NCBI GenBank assembly: GCA_937915785.1
Contig: CALGGY010000071.1
Location: 1 to 24,169, forward strand
Length of the DNA: 24,169 nt
Direction: 5' to 3'
From: an uncultured Bacteroidales bacterium
Lineage (GTDB): Bacteria > Bacteroidota > Bacteroidia > Bacteroidales > P3
This document shows positions 23,845 through 24,169 of this stretch, one piece after another. Each line of letters begins with the position of its first letter. Positions within the stretch are counted from its first letter, which is position 1. Under the pieces are notes generated by a model that did not search any database, had not been told where the DNA came from, and saw only the letters and a program-made list of their open reading frames with translations. The translations under genes and the position numbers were made by a program.

Positions 23845-24169
23845 ATGCATCACAAGGCTGCCATAATATCGGTTACGTTGATATTTGCAACGGTTTTTAT
23901 AACACATGCCCAGCATGTGGAAACCCCTCCCGTGCCTGTGGCAGGAACATACACCGCCACTGCCGTGCGCGGCCGTCTTGAAATACACTCCCCAGCCCTC
24001 ACCCTCACTGCCGACGGCCTTGCAAAAGACACCCCCTCAACCTTTTACGCATTTCCGCTCCACGTGGAGCAGCTGCCGCCCGTGCCGTCCACTCTGAAAG
24101 TGGTTACCGGAGGCAAGTGCCACGGATACAGACTTTTACCCAACGGTGAGCATTTCCCCAAGGGAGCCA
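23845..24169 (+). CDS. Secreted protein, N-terminal fragment (runs off window)
   Basis: 108 codons are visible and the frame is still open at the window end. The signal peptide is clear: MHHKAAIISVTLIFATVFIT followed by HA, with cleavage before QHVETPP. The mature start is Pro/Thr/Ala-rich. Then comes LKVVTGGKCHGYRLLPNGEHFPKGA, given here in two overlapping parts: LKVVTGGKCHGYRLL and YRLLPNGEHFPKGA. A strand of the form YRxLPNGxHFxxxA resembles the start region of large Bacteroidota SpvB/RHS-type surface proteins. That assignment is tentative, because the diagnostic parts would lie downstream. It is preceded by its own -7 box and follows a terminator, so it is a separate transcription unit. 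Confidence 0.75.
   Translation, partial: MHHKAAIISVTLIFATVFITHAQHVETPPVPVAGTYTATAVRGRLEIHSPALTLTADGLAKDTPSTFYAFPLHVEQLPPVPSTLKVVTGGKCHGYRLLPNGEHFPKGA

Overview
The window reads as chromosomal DNA of a member of the Bacteroidota, most likely an anaerobic Bacteroidales. Three observations support this. Promoters fit the Bacteroidota consensus (TTTG about 20 nt upstream of TAnnTTTG) at 390-420 and 18339-18370, with a -7 box alone at 23824-23831. The giant surface protein ends in a type B C-terminal domain of the type IX secretion system (T9SS, the gliding-associated CTD). There is also a sodium-pumping methylmalonyl-CoA decarboxylase operon typical of propionate-forming anaerobes. No rRNA, tRNA, integrase, transposase or CRISPR array is visible. 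I cannot name the genus.

Layout. Positions 1-652 hold no convincing gene: a two-copy palindromic repeat (87-170), a promoter (390-420) and a long leader. Positions 653-16246 are one uninterrupted reading frame of 5197 codons, a secreted mosaic adhesin-like protein. In order it has a signal peptide, an N-terminal beta domain, FN3, two large GLUG beta-helix blocks with duplicated C-terminal linkers, a putative Ig (He_PIG) domain, and an 8.6-kb super-repeat of five units. Each unit is two Ig-like modules plus one glycine-rich domain of the ALK/LTK-like type. The protein ends in five short CDS-type repeats, an Ig/PKD-like stalk and the T9SS type B CTD. A hairpin terminator (16267-16296) separates it from a convergent SF1B (IGHMBP2-like) helicase gene on the minus strand (16331-18253).

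From 18339 to 23777 lies a six-gene plus-strand transcription unit: methylmalonyl-CoA epimerase, carboxyltransferase subunit MmdA, a 30-cysteine lipoprotein, a large OadG-like membrane subunit with a His-rich periplasmic segment, biotin carrier MmdC and sodium-pump subunit MmdB, closed by a terminator. The epimerase interconverts R- and S-methylmalonyl-CoA. The complex then decarboxylates methylmalonyl-CoA to propionyl-CoA and exports Na+, the last energy-conserving part of the succinate-to-propionate route. The mutase and CoA-transferase are not in the window. After the terminator a new secreted protein gene starts at 23845 and runs off the window end.

The most unusual content is the giant protein's nested architecture, in which each glycine-rich domain appears to be inserted inside every second Ig-like module. 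The second is the cysteine-rich lipoprotein and His-rich pump subunit side by side in an energy-metabolism operon.
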